Shown here piece by piece: positions 12,051 through 21,363 of a DNA stretch of 30,930 bases (the first letter of the stretch is position 1; every line of letters starts with the position of its first letter). The position numbers were made by a program, and so were the translations under genes. Origin of the DNA: a virus; IMG/VR virus record IMGVR_UViG_3300022072_000082, positions 1-30,930 of that record. The stretch is one strand, 5' to 3'. Below the pieces are notes generated by a model. It was not told the origin of the DNA and did not search any database. It worked only from the letters and a program-made list of their open reading frames with translations.

Positions 12051-12440
12051 ATGAAAATAACAGATGAACAATTTTTCGCAGCACTTAGAGAGTCTGCGGG
12101 ATTATACGCAAGAGCAGCAAGGATTATAGAGAAAGAGTACGGAGTAAGCTATACAAGGCAATCAGTAAAAGAGAGAGCAGAGAAACATCCCGAAATACTT
12201 AAGGATATAGAAAGCGAGAATCACGATATAGCCGAGGAGGGTTTGCACTCTTTAATGAGGTCTAAAAATGAGCGTATACGTTTTCAGTCGGTGCAGTTTT
12301 ACCTAAAGACCAAAGGCAAGGATAGAGGATATATTGAACGCTCAGAAATACACCAAGAGACTACCTACAAGAGCTTAGATATTAATATTATCGATACTGG
12401 CGTACCTTTAGCGAGCAGCGAAAAAGATATAGTTGATTAA
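12051..12440 (+). CDS. terS: Terminase small subunit
   Basis: 129-aa DNA-recognition subunit of the packaging motor. An N-terminal helix-turn-helix region (FFAALRESAGLYARAARIIE, then YGVSYTRQSVKERAEKHPEI) is followed by a helical oligomerisation region (AEEGLHSLMRSKNERIRFQS). It ends in FYLKTKGKDRGYIERSE, a pattern typical of small terminases of Bacteroidetes phages. It lies immediately upstream of, and overlaps by 8 nt, the large terminase gene. It should bind the pac or cos site and hand DNA to the ATPase. Confidence 0.8.
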   Translation: MKITDEQFFAALRESAGLYARAARIIEKEYGVSYTRQSVKERAEKHPEILKDIESENHDIAEEGLHSLMRSKNERIRFQSVQFYLKTKGKDRGYIERSEIHQETTYKSLDINIIDTGVPLASSEKDIVD

Positions 12441-13590
12441 TACGGGTAACCTATATCGAAGCAATTATAACTCTACTGCGGACATCGTAGTTAATCAAGG
12501 TGGAACATCATCAGGAAAAACTTACGCTATACTCCAAGTGCTATTTTCAAAAGCAATAGCCGATACTTGCACGATTACGGTAGTAGGTCAAGATATACCT
12601 AACTTAAAAGTAGGAGCGTTAAGAGACGCGATAGACATCCACAACGCAGACGAGGCTATCAAGCAGCAAGTAACTTTCTATAATCGCTCAGATAGAGTAT
12701 TCACTTTTAAGAACGGCTCTATAATCGAGTTCAATTCTTACGACAACGAGCAAGACGCCAAGAGTGGTAAAAGGGACTATCTATTTGTAAATGAGGCTAA
12801 CGGCATACCGTATAACATCTTTGAGCAGTTAAGCCTTAGAACTCGCAAGCAAGTATATTTAGACTACAACCCCGATACGAGCTTTTGGGTTCACGACAAA
12901 ATAATACCTATGCCAAACGCTGAGTTAATAATCTCAGACCATAGACATAACCCTTTTTTAAGCGATAAGATAAGGGAGAAGATAGAAGCTTTAAAAGATA
13001 AAGACTTAGACTTATGGAAGGTATACGCTCGAGGGCGTACTGGCAAGATAGAAGGGCTTATACTTAAAAAATGGTACGTACTAAACGAAAGCTTTGAGGA
13101 TAAGAATTTAATTGGATACGGTATCGACTTTGGTTTCACTAACGACCCGACTACATTAGTTGAGGTAAGGCTGCAAGACGGCGAACTATGGGTAAAGGAA
13201 CTAATCTACGAAACGGGGCTAACCAACAAGGACATAAGCGATAGAATGGAGGCTTTAGGTATAAGCAAAGGGGCTTTAATAGTTGCAGATAGTGCCGAGC
13301 CTAAAAGTATCGAGGAGCTTAGGCGTTTACGATGGACTATTGACGGGGTAAAAAAGGGAGCAGACAGTATAATGTTCGGAATTAACTTGCTAAAAGGTTA
13401 CTCAATTAACGTACATTCGTCAAGTAAAAACTTAATAAAAGAGCTTGAGCAGTATAAATGGAAAGTGGACAGAAACGGAGATAGTCTTAATGTCCCGATA
13501 GATGGTTATAATCACGCTATAGATGCTCTCAGGTATTTAATAATGCACAAATTCAGTAAGAAAGGTTATGGAACATATAAAGTTATCTAA
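12433..13590 (+). CDS. terL: Terminase large subunit (packaging ATPase and nuclease)
   Basis: 385-aa motor protein that translocates and cuts phage DNA. ATPase motifs: Walker A GGTSSGKT at 23-30, Walker B YLFVNEAN with Glu121. RNase-H-like nuclease motifs: GIDFGFTNDPT with Asp232, IVADSAEP with Asp286, and GYNHAIDALRY with Asp364. The start is TTG at 12433, eight bases inside the small terminase gene; no ATG exists before the Walker A, so the TTG is the only sensible start. The C-terminal 23 nt overlap the tail chaperone gene. It is shorter than the 450-550 aa of many large terminases but has both domains complete. Confidence 0.93.
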   Translation: MINTGNLYRSNYNSTADIVVNQGGTSSGKTYAILQVLFSKAIADTCTITVVGQDIPNLKVGALRDAIDIHNADEAIKQQVTFYNRSDRVFTFKNGSIIEFNSYDNEQDAKSGKRDYLFVNEANGIPYNIFEQLSLRTRKQVYLDYNPDTSFWVHDKIIPMPNAELIISDHRHNPFLSDKIREKIEALKDKDLDLWKVYARGRTGKIEGLILKKWYVLNESFEDKNLIGYGIDFGFTNDPTTLVEVRLQDGELWVKELIYETGLTNKDISDRMEALGISKGALIVADSAEPKSIEELRRLRWTIDGVKKGADSIMFGINLLKGYSINVHSSSKNLIKELEQYKWKVDRNGDSLNVPIDGYNHAIDALRYLIMHKFSKKGYGTYKVI

Positions 13591-14164
13591 AATGACGGTA
13601 GGGCAATACCAGCTATTAAACGAGATAGACGGAGAGCTACCCGTAATGGAGCAGAATATCTACGCAGTAGCAGCGATAAAGGATATAACCTACGAGGAAG
13701 CAAGTAAGGTTAAGCTAAAAGACTTTGCAGTAATGATAGCAGAGTTAGGAGAGTTCAATATTAAGCAACTGGAGAAGCTAAAAATAAATAGCAGAGTAAT
13801 ACTTAACGGAAGCGTTTACCATATTGAACACAAACCCGAGAAGCTAACGAGCGGTCAGCTATTAGATATAATCAATATTAGAAGCAAGTACCAAGGCGAA
13901 GGTGTAAAGGTTATGGATTTACTCTTAGCAGCTATAAGCAAGCCTGAAGGCAAGAACTACGGAGACGATAACCTCAGCTTAAACGAGCGAGCCGCTTTAA
14001 TAAGAGGTATGGAATTAGACAAGGTATGGAATATCTTTGTTTTTTTTTGGAATCTTTGGAACGACTACTTGAACAATACAGAGGACTCTTTGAGCAAGTG
14101 GATGAGGGACACTCTGAAGATGACGCGGGAGATTTTGGGCAACGATGGGGACTCTTTAGCATAA
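13568..14164 (+). CDS. Tail assembly chaperone, short form (gpG-like)
   Basis: 198-aa zero-frame product. Together with the frameshifted long form it is expected to bind the tape measure protein and guide tail tube assembly; it is not found in mature virions of model phages. The N-terminal body (IKLSKMTVGQYQLLNEI, ITYEEASKVKLKDFAVMIAE, NIRSKYQGEG) is alpha/beta. The slippery site at codons 159-160 (14041-14047) precedes a short acidic tail in this frame. The identification rests on the frameshift layout and size, because primary sequence of these chaperones is poorly conserved. It overlaps the terminase by 23 nt and is about 5 kb from the tape measure gene, which is unusual. Confidence 0.65.
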   Translation: MEHIKLSKMTVGQYQLLNEIDGELPVMEQNIYAVAAIKDITYEEASKVKLKDFAVMIAELGEFNIKQLEKLKINSRVILNGSVYHIEHKPEKLTSGQLLDIINIRSKYQGEGVKVMDLLLAAISKPEGKNYGDDNLSLNERAALIRGMELDKVWNIFVFFWNLWNDYLNNTEDSLSKWMRDTLKMTREILGNDGDSLA

Positions 14165-14289
14165 TAGACGCTATGGCTAAACTTCATAACATAAGCATAG
14201 AGCAGACGACCAAACTCGGAGCGATTGAGTTTTTAAATTGGTGGGCTTATATGGTTGAGAAAGCTAACTACGAGAAGAATGCAAAATAA
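13568..14289 (+). CDS. Tail assembly chaperone, long form by -1 frameshift (gpGT-like)
   Basis: Predicted 240-aa fusion: residues 1-160 come from the zero frame. After the run of nine T residues (14040-14048) the ribosome slips back one base and reads a further 80 codons in the -1 frame to the stop at 14287-14289. The added T-like segment begins LESLERLLEQYRGLFEQV and contains SIIDAMAKLHNISIEQTT and EFLNWWAYMVEKANYEK, a convincing protein sequence lacking its own good start. The only in-frame ATG is at 14026, inside the upstream gene. In lambda and many siphophages the same arrangement yields a small fraction of G-T fusion. Confidence 0.7.
14041..14047 (+). other. -1 ribosomal frameshift slippery heptamer
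   Basis: Heptamer T TTT TTT in the zero frame of the chaperone gene, inside a run of nine T residues (14040-14048). Both tRNA-Phe anticodons can re-pair after slipping back one base. The downstream -1 frame is open for 80 codons. I did not find an obvious strong pseudoknot directly 3' of it. Confidence 0.7.
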
Positions 14290-14812
14290 ACTATACGCTA
14301 ATTTAGATAAGTACTGGCAGACGGTTGTAGATGACTTAGTCCAATCCTTAAAAGACGTAGGTAGGTATGCAAGCGGTAATACTGCTCAGGCGATAGGAGA
14401 CGGCAACGCTCAACCCGTAGCAATAACCGCAAACGGATTTAAGATTACGATAGCAATGCCTGATTATTACGAGTACTTAGACGAGGGCGTAAGCGGAGCT
14501 AAAAACAATACGGGTATATCGAGGTTCAAGTACACAAATAAAATGCCTCCTATAAAAGCTATAAGAAAGTTTATGCTTAATAGAGGTATAAACGCTCCAA
14601 GAACAAGTAACACTAAATCAGGTAAACGCCAAGACGCTGAGAAGATACGCAACGGAATAGCCTTTGCAATAGCTCGCAGTATATTTAACAACGGAACAAA
14701 GCGAACCGACTTCTATTCTAACGTAATTAACGATAAAAAGCTAATAGCCTTCGAGCAGATGCTACTAACTCAGTATAGCAATTATGTTATCGAGTTAATT
14801 AAAATAATTTAA
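14279..14812 (+). CDS. Head-tail joining / tail completion protein (HK97 gp10-like)
   Basis: 177-aa protein with the layout of neck proteins: an N-terminal helix (LYANLDKYWQTVVDDLVQSL), a conserved middle with strand ITANGFKITIAMPDYYEYLD followed by EGVSG, and a basic loop (PRTSNTKSGKRQDA) before the last helices. The DYYEYLDEGVSG block is characteristic of these proteins in Bacteroidetes phages. I choose ATG 14279 (overlapping the end of the frameshifted chaperone by 11 nt) over a TTG at 14255, which would add an unlikely basic peptide. It likely joins the head to the tail tube or terminates the neck. Confidence 0.6.
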   Translation: MQNKLYANLDKYWQTVVDDLVQSLKDVGRYASGNTAQAIGDGNAQPVAITANGFKITIAMPDYYEYLDEGVSGAKNNTGISRFKYTNKMPPIKAIRKFMLNRGINAPRTSNTKSGKRQDAEKIRNGIAFAIARSIFNNGTKRTDFYSNVINDKKLIAFEQMLLTQYSNYVIELIKII

Positions 14813-14813
14813 T

Positions 14814-14821
14814 TATATTTG
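14814..14821 (+). promoter_or_regulatory. Rightward promoter, -7 element TATATTTG, for tail genes
   Basis: An exact Bacteroidetes -7 motif lies just after the neck gene, with only a weak -33 match and no GTATT-N7-AATAC operator. Initiation would fall around 14824-14830, followed by a terminator hairpin before the next gene, as at 5852-5958. Confidence 0.6.
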
Positions 14822-14857
14822 TATCTTCTTAATTATATTAGTGTTTGACATTTTACT

Positions 14858-14897
14858 AAAGGACTCGGGCTTGTAAACCTTATGAGTCCTTTTTTAT
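14858..14897 (+). terminator. Intrinsic terminator in the leader of the tail operon
   Basis: A perfect 9-bp stem, AAAGGACTC (14858-14866) with GAGTCCTTT (14884-14892), encloses a 17-nt loop and runs into a T-rich tract. It could end transcripts from upstream (packaging genes) or attenuate the promoter at 14814; the RNA between them would be about 70 nt and encodes no protein. Confidence 0.75.
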
Positions 14898-14918
14898 TTT
14901 AGGGCGTATATAGGTATA

Positions 14919-16157
14919 ATGGCTATTACTATCCAAAACCAACCAAACCAACTACACGTAAGACCAGCCTTTGCTCCTATTGAGTATTTATTAAGCTCAA
15001 CAAGCACCGCACAACCTGGATTTAAAATAGTTTGTAAAATATATCTTAATCCAAGCGGAGCGAATACACTTATAAGCACTCAGCAAATAAACGTAAGACC
15101 TTCGACTACTCAAGCTATACTCAGCATTCAAGACGTAGTAAAGTCTTTTGCCCCAGTTTATAGCTATATGACTAAGCAAGCGTCTAACGTAAATAACGAT
15201 ACTTTAAACCAATTTAGAGTAACCTTTCAGGAGTATTACAATGGTGCTTTGCAAGGCTCTATTTCTACTTCCGATACAATATACGCTTATAGTGCTTCAC
15301 CTAAGTACATCCAATTTGCTACAAACGAATGGTTATCTTATTACTTGAGTTCTTTTTTTGCAAATAGAAAGTTTTTAAGTGGATTCGATAATATAATACC
15401 AGTAATAAACTCTTTTAAAAGTTCAGACCCTTGGCTAAAGGTAAAAAGTACGCAAAAAGTGCAAGTACAATGGCTGGAAAGGAATGTAACTTTGCCTTTT
15501 AAAATGTGGTTTAAAACATTAGACGCTAATTTTAATCAAATTTCTTTAAGTATTTCTGACCTTGGAACTTCGACTGCATCTTACAACGGATTTAACGTAG
15601 GAAGACAAGAGGCAAATTCAAGTAGTTGGAATACTCCAATAGTTTGGACTAATGCAAAGTATTATGCAGTAGGCATAGTTGACGATGCTACCAGCGAATT
15701 AGCTTCTTATTGTTATCTATACGAGTTAGACGAGTGCGATACTAACTACACGCCTTACGAGCTGCATTGGTTAAACCGTTGGGGCGGGTTCGATAGCTTT
15801 GTATTTGATGGCAAGAGCAACCAAACTACTCAGGTAAATAAAACTTTTGCGAAATACTCGCCTGATAGGATAAGCGGAACGAGTTTAAACTACTCTACCT
15901 CTGCGCAACGTACGAGAGCATTTAATACGGCTACAAGCGAGATTTATAGTCTTAATAGTAGATTACTCCAAGACTTCGAGGTAAGTGGCTTAGAAGACCT
16001 CGTAACGAGTCCCGAAGTTTATTGGAGAAGCGAAGCTGGATTTGTAAGCGTAAACGTAAGCGGCAATACCTACCAGCACGCCAAGAGCGAAAACGGATTA
16101 GTGTATAGCCTTGCCTTAGATATGACGATTGATAACTCAGATGAACGTCAATGGTAA
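14919..16157 (+). CDS. Tail tip / distal tail-type structural protein
   Basis: 412-aa beta-rich virion protein (MAITIQNQPNQLHVRPAF...). Repeated Ser/Thr/Asn-rich strands are followed by a conserved block YELHWLNRWGGFDSFVFDGK (about 283-302), which is widely shared by structural proteins of Bacteroidetes phages encoded next to the tail hub. The C-terminal part (about 340-412) ends in a strand-rich EVYWRSEAGFVSVNVSG region. It lies between the neck gene and the very large tail protein, overlapping the latter by 7 nt, so a baseplate or distal-tail role is likely. The precise part is not certain. Confidence 0.55.
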   Translation: MAITIQNQPNQLHVRPAFAPIEYLLSSTSTAQPGFKIVCKIYLNPSGANTLISTQQINVRPSTTQAILSIQDVVKSFAPVYSYMTKQASNVNNDTLNQFRVTFQEYYNGALQGSISTSDTIYAYSASPKYIQFATNEWLSYYLSSFFANRKFLSGFDNIIPVINSFKSSDPWLKVKSTQKVQVQWLERNVTLPFKMWFKTLDANFNQISLSISDLGTSTASYNGFNVGRQEANSSSWNTPIVWTNAKYYAVGIVDDATSELASYCYLYELDECDTNYTPYELHWLNRWGGFDSFVFDGKSNQTTQVNKTFAKYSPDRISGTSLNYSTSAQRTRAFNTATSEIYSLNSRLLQDFEVSGLEDLVTSPEVYWRSEAGFVSVNVSGNTYQHAKSENGLVYSLALDMTIDNSDERQW

Positions 16158-19117
16158 TAGAGCATATTATAGCGGGCTACTCTATACCGCATAACGAAGG
16201 GGCTATACCTCTAACCAAAGAGGCATACGATGTAAACAACCCACAGAAGAGGCTATCGGATTACTCTAAAACTATTACTATACCTGAGGGTAAGTTAGTA
16301 AATCAAATATTCGAACACGCTTTCGATGTAAACGTAGATTATCAGACTTTTAATCCTAATTTAAAAACAAGCTATCAGATACTACAAGACGGGGTATTAG
16401 CAATTGACGGGTACTGCCAACTATTAGCGATTAAAGACGTAGACGGCTTAGTAACTTACGAGATAGCCGCAACTGGTAAGGTAGGCAACCTATTTGAGAA
16501 GATAAAAGATAAGTACTTACAAGACTTAGACCTCTCAGCTTTAGACCATACCTGGAGCCAAGCTAACATAGAGGATAGCTGGACGGCTACAATAGGCGAG
16601 GGATACGTTTACCCTATGATTGATATAGGAGGGCGTAGTAGGTATACTATTTGGAAAACTCAAGAATTTAAACCAGCTATTTACTTAAAGCAATATTTAG
16701 ACGCTATAATCTCTGAGGCTGGGTATACTTACGATAGCACTTTTTTAAACACAACGCTATTTAAAAGTCTTATAATTCCTTACGGAAGCGGTAAGATACT
16801 TTTAGACAACGCTGCTATATTGTGCAAGGAGTTTAGCGCTGAATGTATAACAAGTTATTTAGTTCAATGCCAAAGCATAAACGACCCAGCTAATTTAGCA
16901 GATAGTATTTTAGTCTTTGACAAAGCGGACTTTATCTCTGATTATTATGCTCGAGTAATAGCGGACGGTGGAGTATTAGAAAACCAAACTTGTTTAGAGG
17001 CTGCATATCCGAACGAATACTTTAATACTTGCGAGGACGAGTATAATAGTACAACTGGTATTTATACAGCTCAAGCAGATAATAAAATAAGCCTTCAGGG
17101 AGTTTTAAACTTTGATTTAATTTATAACGAAAGTAGCCCGCTTACTACTAACTATTTTAACTCAGTACCACACTTTAGTTTTAAGGCTTATGTAAACTGC
17201 TATGTAGTTTTAAAAAGAGATTTAAACTACTCTATTATACAAACGCTGCAACTTGACGTAACCCAAAACGCAATAGACAATCCTTTAGCTGGTCCGTTTT
17301 CTTTATTACCCAATAATTCTATAACTTATATTACTGGAGAGCTTGATTTATTAGAAGGAGACGAAGTATTTTTATCAATTGGAAGCGTTAAGTATTCGGG
17401 TACTTTTGGTGGACCAAATATAATTAGTTATACAAACGATATAGACTTTGAATTTAGATTAAAAACGGGAAGCACTTTAGCGTCTAAATATTTAGAGACT
17501 GAGCTTGGAGTAGGCGAAACTATAATAACTCGAGTAGTAGTACCTAAACAAATTAAGCAAGTAGATTTATTCAGTAGCGTTATAAAGCGTTTTAACCTTT
17601 ATATAGATTACGACCCTTTAGACGATACTAAATTAATTATAGAGACAAGAGACGACTACCTAACCTCTGACAAAGTAGACATAGAGCAGATGGTAGATAG
17701 GTCAAGAGATTACCTTATAAAGCCTTTAGGAGCGTTAGACGCTGGTAGGTTTATATTTGCAGACCAAGAAGACAAAGACTCTATAAACGATAACTATAAG
17801 AATATCTATGACGAGGTTTACGGACAAAAAATAATAAACGTAGATAACGATTTTGTAACTTCAGATAAAACGATAGGGACAATATTTGCACCTACTCCGC
17901 TTTATTCCTCAGACGATAACGATAGAGTTATATCGGCTATGCTATTTGTAAATGAAAATGGACAAGTTACAGAGGCAACGGCTAAAATTAGGCTTTTATA
18001 TTGGGGTGGATTATTACCAACGCAAAAGCCTTGGGCGTTTGAAAGCAGCTTGAAAACTTCTTACCCTTACGCTGGGCATTTAGATAATCCTTACGAGCCT
18101 ACCTTCGATTTAAATTGGGGAGTACCTAAGCAGCTTTTTTACAACTTTAACTACGGCAAGGTTTACACTCTCAACTATCCGAATACTAACTGCTATAACT
18201 TCTTTTGGAAAAAATATATAGATGAGATTACGGATAAAAATAGCAAAATACTTGAATGCTATTTAGCTCTAAGACCTTACGACTATAACGAGCTTTCCTT
18301 TCGTAAAAACTACTATATTGACGGTAGCTACTGGAGACTATTAAGCGTAGTAGATTATGACGCTACAAGCGGACAGACTACAAAGTGTACCTTCTTAAAG
18401 GTAGAGCCAAAAGATGCATTTATAGGAGAGATTAAACCAGTATATGGCGGCATAGATACTTATGAAGACGGTAACGATTTGCCAATAGGAAATACTTTAG
18501 TAAAGCCTAACAATAATAGCGGACAGACTCAGGATAGTTTACAATTTGGAGAAAGCGTAAAGGGTGGTACTCGCTCGCTTATCGCCTCAGATAACGTAAG
18601 CCAATCCTTAAACTCTGTAAATGCGTTAGTTATTGGGAGTGATTACTCAGAGGTAAACGCTGACAACGTAACTATAATTAACTCACCTTACACTAACGCT
18701 ATACGACCTGATGAGACTTATATAAACGGGCTATTTGTAGAGAAATTAGCCTCTATCGTAGTACCTACTTTTGTACTTGAAAACTTAACGCAAGGTCTTG
18801 AGGTATTACCTCCTTTACCTGACAACGAGTTCTATCAAATAACAAGGGGTTATATTAGACTAAACGGAGACCCCGCAATGACTGGTAAAAAATTAGAATT
18901 CCAAGTATCAGTAGAAGGACACTCTTTAGCAAGCATAAAAGCAGCGTTTTTTAATACCGCAGATAACGTAGGATATATAGACGAAGACGCTCACTTAGAA
19001 GCTGACATCCACTTCGGCGAGGCTATAATCTTAAAAAGCCCCACTACTGATATGACCTTCCCAAGTGGCGAAACAACTTTAACAATTAACTTAGTATATA
19101 GAATTATAAAACTATAA
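16151..19117 (+). CDS. Large tail-tip protein, tail-hub-like
   Basis: 988-aa structural protein. The N-terminal part (about 1-190) has a conserved arrangement seen in tail hub proteins of Bacteroidetes phages: LSDYSKTITIPEGKLVNQIF (35-54), FNPNLKTSYQILQDG, QDLDLSALDHTW and YVYPMIDIGG. The middle is beta-rich with few repeats. The C-terminal 200 residues (after GGIDTYEDGND, about 775) contain a beta-strand-rich domain that may be exposed on the particle. It overlaps the previous gene by 7 nt and abuts the tape measure with a 1-nt overlap. The size and position suggest the platform for receptor-binding proteins. Enzymatic activity is not evident. Confidence 0.62.
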   Translation: MVIEHIIAGYSIPHNEGAIPLTKEAYDVNNPQKRLSDYSKTITIPEGKLVNQIFEHAFDVNVDYQTFNPNLKTSYQILQDGVLAIDGYCQLLAIKDVDGLVTYEIAATGKVGNLFEKIKDKYLQDLDLSALDHTWSQANIEDSWTATIGEGYVYPMIDIGGRSRYTIWKTQEFKPAIYLKQYLDAIISEAGYTYDSTFLNTTLFKSLIIPYGSGKILLDNAAILCKEFSAECITSYLVQCQSINDPANLADSILVFDKADFISDYYARVIADGGVLENQTCLEAAYPNEYFNTCEDEYNSTTGIYTAQADNKISLQGVLNFDLIYNESSPLTTNYFNSVPHFSFKAYVNCYVVLKRDLNYSIIQTLQLDVTQNAIDNPLAGPFSLLPNNSITYITGELDLLEGDEVFLSIGSVKYSGTFGGPNIISYTNDIDFEFRLKTGSTLASKYLETELGVGETIITRVVVPKQIKQVDLFSSVIKRFNLYIDYDPLDDTKLIIETRDDYLTSDKVDIEQMVDRSRDYLIKPLGALDAGRFIFADQEDKDSINDNYKNIYDEVYGQKIINVDNDFVTSDKTIGTIFAPTPLYSSDDNDRVISAMLFVNENGQVTEATAKIRLLYWGGLLPTQKPWAFESSLKTSYPYAGHLDNPYEPTFDLNWGVPKQLFYNFNYGKVYTLNYPNTNCYNFFWKKYIDEITDKNSKILECYLALRPYDYNELSFRKNYYIDGSYWRLLSVVDYDATSGQTTKCTFLKVEPKDAFIGEIKPVYGGIDTYEDGNDLPIGNTLVKPNNNSGQTQDSLQFGESVKGGTRSLIASDNVSQSLNSVNALVIGSDYSEVNADNVTIINSPYTNAIRPDETYINGLFVEKLASIVVPTFVLENLTQGLEVLPPLPDNEFYQITRGYIRLNGDPAMTGKKLEFQVSVEGHSLASIKAAFFNTADNVGYIDEDAHLEADIHFGEAIILKSPTTDMTFPSGETTLTINLVYRIIKL

Positions 19118-21363
19118 TGGCAGATAAAAAAATAGCCTTAGACTTAGAGGTAAATATAAAAAAGGGTGATATGACCCTGGGAGAGTTAAATAAACAACTC
19201 GAGACCTTAGGGACGACAATAGACGAGCAAAAAGAAATACTTATAGAGTTTGAGCGTGAGTTATTAGAGCTTGAGGCTATACAGTCTAAAACATCTAAGA
19301 CAGACCTCGCAAGGCAAGCCTCTTTAAAGGAAAAAAGCGAGCAGCTGAAAGGGGCTATTAAAGACCAAAAGCTATCTATAAAAGAGTTAACAACTGAGAA
19401 AAATAAAGCTGCTACTGCGTCTAAGGACTTAGCTAAAGATACGGCGGGAGAAGCTGACGCAATACAAGCTCTTGACGGAGTTACTGGAGGGGCTGCTACT
19501 AAGTTCCAAAATTTAAGAGGGGTATTAGGTAAAGTAGCTAACTCTTTTACTACCTTAAAAGGTGCTATCGCTGCTTCAGGCATAGGCTTATTAGCTCTTG
19601 CAGTTGCTGCGGTAGGTGCTGCCTTTACTTCAAGCGAAGAGGGTCAAAATAAGTTCGCTAAACTTATGGGAGTTATCGGTGCGGTTACTGGTAACTTTGT
19701 AGATTTATTAGCAGACTTAGGAGAGAAAATAATAAAAACTTTTGAGAATCCTAAAAAAGCGGTAGAGGATTTTTCTAAGTTAATAAAAGAAAATATAGTA
19801 AATAGATTCGAGGGTCTTACTGAGTTAATACCTAAACTTGGAGAAGCTATTAACCTACTATTTAAAGGTGAATTCTCTGCGGCTGGAAAGGTAGCAGCCG
19901 ACGCAGCTGGAAAGGTTGCTCTTGGCGTTGAAAATATAACCGATAAAATAGGCGGAGCTATTGAGAAAACTAAAGAGTTCGCAGCCGAGCAAGCTAAAGA
20001 GGCAAGACAAGCGGCTAAGGTAGCCGATATGCGAGCTAAGGCGGATAAGATAGATAGAGACTTAATAGTAAGCCGTAGTAAGTTAGAGAGTCAAATAGCT
20101 AACCTAAGATTAAAAGCAAGACAAGAAGACCAATTCTCCGCAGCCGAAAGGAGAGCCGCACTATTAAAAGCTCAAGAGTTAGAAAATACCCTACTCGACT
20201 CCGAAACAAAAGCATTAATACTTAGGAGAGATGCCATAGTTTTAGAAAATACCTTTAGTAAGACAAATAAAGAGAATCTAACTAAAGAAGCTCAAGCGAG
20301 AGCTGCGGTAAATAATCAGGTAGCCGCAAGGGCTGGAGTGGCAAGAGAGCTACAAAGAGAGTTAAACGCTATTAATGGTCAAATAGAGGCAGCAGACGCA
20401 GCTACTAAAGCAAAACAAGAGGCAGCCGATAAAGAATTAGCAGCGGCAAAAGAGGCTATACGTCAAGGCTTAATAAATACAGAGGCTCAACGTAGGCAAG
20501 AAGAGTTAGACGCAGTAGACAGACAGTATAAAGCCTTAATAGAATTAGCTAAAGGGAACGCAGCCCAACAAGACGAACTGGCAAAAGTTCAACAAGCTAA
20601 AAAAGAGGCTATAATTAAAAAGAATGCAGACGCAGACGCAGCCGCTGAGAAAGCCAAAACAGACAAAACCCTAAAAGAGCAAGAGGATTTAATTAAGAGT
20701 CTTGAAATTAAACAAGAGCAAGACAAAAACGATTTTGAAATACGCAGAGCTGAGGTAGATAGAAGAGAAAAAATACTATTAGAAGACAAAACACTAACAG
20801 ACGAGCAAAGGTCTAATTTAGAAAAACAATTCGCCGCAGAGCGTTTAAAAATATCTAACGAAGAGGAGGTCGCTCGAGGTAAAATATTTGAGCAAAGGCT
20901 ACAAATAGCTGGTAATATATTAGGGGCTATTAATGGACTTACTCAGGCGTTCGCTAAAGAAGACGAGGCAAGCCAAAAGAAAGCTTTTAAACTAAATAAA
21001 GCCTTCGGTATAGGGCAAGCTATAATCTCTACTGCGGTAGGTATAAGCAACGCTTTAACTGCTGGAGGTAATCCTATAAAGTTAGCAACGGGAACACAAT
21101 TTGTAGAAGCTGGAATAGTAGCAGCAACTGGAGCGGCTCAAATAGCGACGATAGCAAAAAGCCAATTTGGAGGTAATACAAATATAACGCCACCTCCACC
21201 AACTTTAGGAAGCGGCGGAGCTGGAGCAAGCCCAATAGGATTTACTCAAAACTTAAATAATACTCAGATACCTACTACCAAAGTAATAGTAACCGAAACA
21301 GACATACGCAGAGCTACAAGGAATATAGACGGAATCTATAACAAAGCCGTAGTCGTAGAGTAA
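19117..21363 (+). CDS. Tape measure protein
   Basis: 748-aa protein that sets tail length and is threaded through the tube. Extended coiled coils cover most of it: about 15-115 (LNKQLETLGTTIDEQKEILI) and 280-590 (Ala/Lys/Glu/Gln-rich helices such as KAAQ/EAAD-type runs). A hydrophobic region at about 143-205 (GAIAASGIGLLALAVAAVGA, then LMGVIGAVTGNFVDLLA) may insert into the host membrane at infection. A Gly/Ala-rich C terminus follows. At about 0.15 nm per residue the length predicts a tail near 110 nm. The stop at 21361-21363 directly abuts the convergent leftward block. Confidence 0.88.
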   Translation: MADKKIALDLEVNIKKGDMTLGELNKQLETLGTTIDEQKEILIEFERELLELEAIQSKTSKTDLARQASLKEKSEQLKGAIKDQKLSIKELTTEKNKAATASKDLAKDTAGEADAIQALDGVTGGAATKFQNLRGVLGKVANSFTTLKGAIAASGIGLLALAVAAVGAAFTSSEEGQNKFAKLMGVIGAVTGNFVDLLADLGEKIIKTFENPKKAVEDFSKLIKENIVNRFEGLTELIPKLGEAINLLFKGEFSAAGKVAADAAGKVALGVENITDKIGGAIEKTKEFAAEQAKEARQAAKVADMRAKADKIDRDLIVSRSKLESQIANLRLKARQEDQFSAAERRAALLKAQELENTLLDSETKALILRRDAIVLENTFSKTNKENLTKEAQARAAVNNQVAARAGVARELQRELNAINGQIEAADAATKAKQEAADKELAAAKEAIRQGLINTEAQRRQEELDAVDRQYKALIELAKGNAAQQDELAKVQQAKKEAIIKKNADADAAAEKAKTDKTLKEQEDLIKSLEIKQEQDKNDFEIRRAEVDRREKILLEDKTLTDEQRSNLEKQFAAERLKISNEEEVARGKIFEQRLQIAGNILGAINGLTQAFAKEDEASQKKAFKLNKAFGIGQAIISTAVGISNALTAGGNPIKLATGTQFVEAGIVAATGAAQIATIAKSQFGGNTNITPPPPTLGSGGAGASPIGFTQNLNNTQIPTTKVIVTETDIRRATRNIDGIYNKAVVVE

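Noticed and set aside
19104-19583. Leftward open frame opposite the start of the tape measure gene
   Set aside because: Antisense shadow of the coiled-coil region; no start context, and it disagrees with the tight rightward operon.
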